From NCBI RefSeq assembly GCF_025685565.1, contig NZ_JAGSYE010000001.1, positions 744,001-808,000 of the forward strand: a DNA stretch of 64,000 nucleotides, read 5' to 3'. The stretch's first letter is position 1, and every line of letters starts with the position of its first letter. Of the stretch, positions 62,415 to 64,000 are shown one piece after another. The notes under the pieces are model-generated. The model saw only the letters and a program-made list of their open reading frames with translations. It ran no database searches and was not told where the DNA came from. The position numbers and the translations under genes are program-made. This stretch comes from Granulicella aggregans. Lineage in GTDB: Bacteria > Acidobacteriota > Terriglobia > Terriglobales > Acidobacteriaceae.

Positions 62415-62451
62415 CCCATCCATCGCGCCTTTGCCTCACGCGATGGGTGGG
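62415..62451. repeat. Family I hairpin repeat, variant CGCG/CGCG
   Basis: CCCATCCATCGCG / CGCGATGGGTGGG with an 11-nt loop CCTTTGCCTCA, between convergent genes. Compared with 37222, both arms show the paired T-A to C-G change. Confidence 0.85.
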
Positions 62452-62501
62452 ACATCGAGCGAAGCTCGACCGCTCCCGCCCCCAAAGCCCCCAAACGCAA
62501 A

Positions 62502-62527
62502 ACGGCGCGGCCCTTGGGTCGCGCCGT
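62502..62527 (-). terminator. Terminator of the cytochrome oxidase operon
   Basis: ACGGCGCGGCCC / GGGTCGCGCCGT, a 12-bp stem with one G-T pair and a minimal loop. On the minus strand TTTTGCG follows. It lies 22 nt after the stop of the subunit IV gene. Confidence 0.8.
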
Positions 62528-62548
62528 CGTGACTCAAACAAAGAGCCG

Positions 62549-62893
62549 TTACCAAAGCCCCCACGACCGGCTGATGTAGTCACTCAGCGTCATCGTGATC
62601 AAAACGAGAAACGTAAAGAATCCCGCGCCTACGGTCATCTTGATCAGCTTCGACTGCCACTTCACGTGCATGAAGAACAGGATCACCACCACCGCCTTGA
62701 ACGAAGCGATCCCTAGCGCAATGATGGGGTTGAACACCCCCAAGTCCCAGTCGGCGGCAAACACCGTGATCAGCGTCCCCAGCAACAGCGTGCCGAAGAC
62801 AGCGAGATACGTGATCGGCTGAACCACATGATGCTCAGCGTGCTCCGGATTGATGACGTTCGACGGGTCGTGGTATTGATCGTGTTCAGACAC
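62549..62893 (-). CDS. Cytochrome c oxidase subunit IV (prokaryotic COX4)
   Basis: A 114-residue protein with three hydrophobic helices (about 28-47, 54-76 and 86-108) and the conserved FFMHVKWQSKLIK loop between the last two. It is an accessory subunit of an aa3/caa3-type haem-copper oxidase. It lies 27 nt after subunit III in the same operon. The N-terminus is His-rich (EHAEHHVV), which is common in the family. Confidence 0.88.
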   Translation of the reverse strand: MSEHDQYHDPSNVINPEHAEHHVVQPITYLAVFGTLLLGTLITVFAADWDLGVFNPIIALGIASFKAVVVILFFMHVKWQSKLIKMTVGAGFFTFLVLITMTLSDYISRSWGLW

Positions 62894-62920
62894 AGCATGA
62901 CTCCTTGAAGTATTGCGAAG

Positions 62921-63694
62921 TTACTTAAGCGGGTGGCGATTGATGAGGTACAGCAAGGGGAACAGGAACAGCCACACGATATCGACAAAGTGCCAGTAGA
63001 GCCCGAAGTTCTCAATCGGCGCAACATACCCCGCAGAAAACTCCCCTCGGTTCGCTCGCCAGATCAGCCAGAACAAGATCCCAAGCCCCAGGATCATGTG
63101 GAACGCGTGCATCCCCGTCATCGCAAAGTACAAGAAGAAGAAGATCTGCGTCTTCTGCGCCATGTCCGGAGCCATCGGCACCTGATCAGGCTTGCCCGTC
63201 TTGGCATCGATCGGCGGGTTCACGAACTCGCGGATATCGAAGCTCGCTCCTGGAATGTGGTGCTTCTCATACTTCTCGTGGTACTCGTCGGCCTTTACGC
63301 CGAGGAAGGCGAAGCCGAAGATCGTCGTCAGCACCAAGAAGATCACCAGCAGCTTTTGCTTCTTCATCTCCGCTGCCCAAACGCCCAGCGCCATGAAGAA
63401 CCCCGACGTGATCAGGATGACCGTGTTGATCGCGCCTTCAGTCACATTCAACTGGTTCGAAGCGGCAACAAAAGCCGGGTTGTACCAGTTGCGATACAGC
63501 AGGTACGCGAAGAACATGCCGCCGAAGAACATGATCTCGGTCAGCAGGAACAGCCACATGCCGAAGCTGCCCGCCTCGCGCTGCTGCTGCTCCGTCTCAA
63601 AGTGATGGCGGTGCTGCGGAAGCATCACGTGTTCGTGATCTTCCTCATGGGCCGCACCGTGTACGTCAGGATGGGTGGCGATGGCGTTATCCAA
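62921..63694 (-). CDS. Cytochrome c oxidase subunit III
   Basis: A 257-residue membrane protein. After a His-rich soluble N-terminus (about 1-42) there are five hydrophobic helices, with the conserved [20 protein letters not shown] and the C-terminal [18 protein letters not shown]. An inserted periplasmic loop (about 130-185, [15 protein letters not shown]) is characteristic of the short caa3-type subunit III. It supports proton uptake and stability of subunit I. Its ATG overlaps the end of the subunit I gene by 8 nt. Confidence 0.92.
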   Translation of the reverse strand: MDNAIATHPDVHGAAHEEDHEHVMLPQHRHHFETEQQQREAGSFGMWLFLLTEIMFFGGMFFAYLLYRNWYNPAFVAASNQLNVTEGAINTVILITSGFFMALGVWAAEMKKQKLLVIFLVLTTIFGFAFLGVKADEYHEKYEKHHIPGASFDIREFVNPPIDAKTGKPDQVPMAPDMAQKTQIFFFLYFAMTGMHAFHMILGLGILFWLIWRANRGEFSAGYVAPIENFGLYWHFVDIVWLFLFPLLYLINRHPLK

Positions 63695-64000
63695 CGGTCG
63701 TTACCTCGTTTGCGTGCTTGTGTTCCAGCCACTCGTAGTCATACGCTTCATGGTCCATAACGGGAATTTCAACGAAGTTCTCCGTCAGCGGAGGAGACTG
63801 AATCTGCCACTCAAGTCCCGTAGCCTGCCAAGGATTGTTGCCCGCAATCGCTCCATACTTCAGCGACCACGCGAGATAGATCAGCGGCATCAGGAAGCCA
63901 ACCCCAAGCACCGTCGCTCCGGCCGTCGAAAGCACGTTCAGCACCTGGAACTCCGGAGGATACGCATGATACCGGCGCGGCATACCCAGGTAGCCAAGGA
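63687..64000 (-). CDS. Cytochrome c oxidase subunit I, C-terminal end (cut by window edge)
   Basis: The last about 104 residues of a haem-copper oxidase subunit [18 protein letters not shown] is the conserved segment before the last transmembrane helix, which follows ([17 protein letters not shown]). [16 protein letters not shown] and a short acidic tail close the protein. The haem and copper ligands lie outside the window. It is the upstream gene of subunits III and IV, so a complete terminal-oxidase operon probably extends beyond 64000. Confidence 0.9.
   Translation of the reverse strand, partial: LGYLGMPRRYHAYPPEFQVLNVLSTAGATVLGVGFLMPLIYLAWSLKYGAIAGNNPWQATGLEWQIQSPPLTENFVEIPVMDHEAYDYEWLEHKHANEVTTVG

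Noticed and set aside
7189..62451. Repeat families as a CRISPR array
   Set aside because: Copies are scattered singly between genes, with no regular spacing and no cas genes.

Overview
The window is a GC-rich chromosomal segment that fits an Acidobacteriota genome, most likely class Terriglobia (Granulicella, Terriglobus or Edaphobacter type). The evidence is a PadR regulator paired with an ADOP-type MacB-like permease, a DUF4142 protein, a YXWGXW-repeat protein, a giant choice-of-anchor-D protein, several small outer-membrane barrels and many Acidobacteria-style intergenic repeats. The assignment is inferred from gene content; no rRNA or tRNA gene was seen. No prophage, insertion sequence or CRISPR array was recognised.

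Layout. 1-1045: N-terminus of a Cys/Met-metabolism PLP enzyme and a UPF0175/PIN toxin-antitoxin pair. 1116-6295: a Y-family DNA polymerase, then an ABC-2 transporter (ATPase and permease) followed by a DesK/DesR-like two-component pair. 6482-15965: lipoprotein, S9 (DPP-IV type) peptidase, TrmJ, YXWGXW protein, DnaG, DUF4142 protein and a flippase-like membrane protein. 16216-18424: a lower-GC accessory patch with an orphan AbrB-type antitoxin, two unknown membrane proteins, a possible 30-residue membrane peptide and a barrel protein. 18773-28091: RpoD, TM2 protein, an unknown protein, rhamnose mutarotase, MurQ, a DUF3592-like protein, a CDF metal exporter, OsmC, and a GntR regulator overlapping a barrel gene. 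28466-43482: DUF3592 protein, two diguanylate cyclases, a secreted unknown, LepA, Skp, a disordered protein ending in a degenerate receiver, an RlmI-like methyltransferase and a YhiN-like flavoprotein.

43560-50909 is one gene for a secreted protein of about 2450 residues: a beta-propeller head, then 13 Ig-like ASH domains of which twelve form four copies of a three-domain super-repeat. 51160-64000: sugar-nucleotide dehydrogenase and epimerase, PadR and ADOP permease with a large inverted-repeat control region, a Ser/Thr kinase with TPR-like repeats, a class II photolyase, a GNAT acetyltransferase, and the 3' end of a cytochrome oxidase operon (subunits I, III, IV).

The most unusual signal is intergenic. 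Three different repeat families carry a hairpin cassette with a near-constant 9-nt loop, roughly AGYYTCATC, closed by arms that differ from copy to copy but remain complementary. At least 14 such hairpins occur in 64 kb. One copy is translated inside the giant protein and another supplies the likely start codon of the flavoprotein gene.
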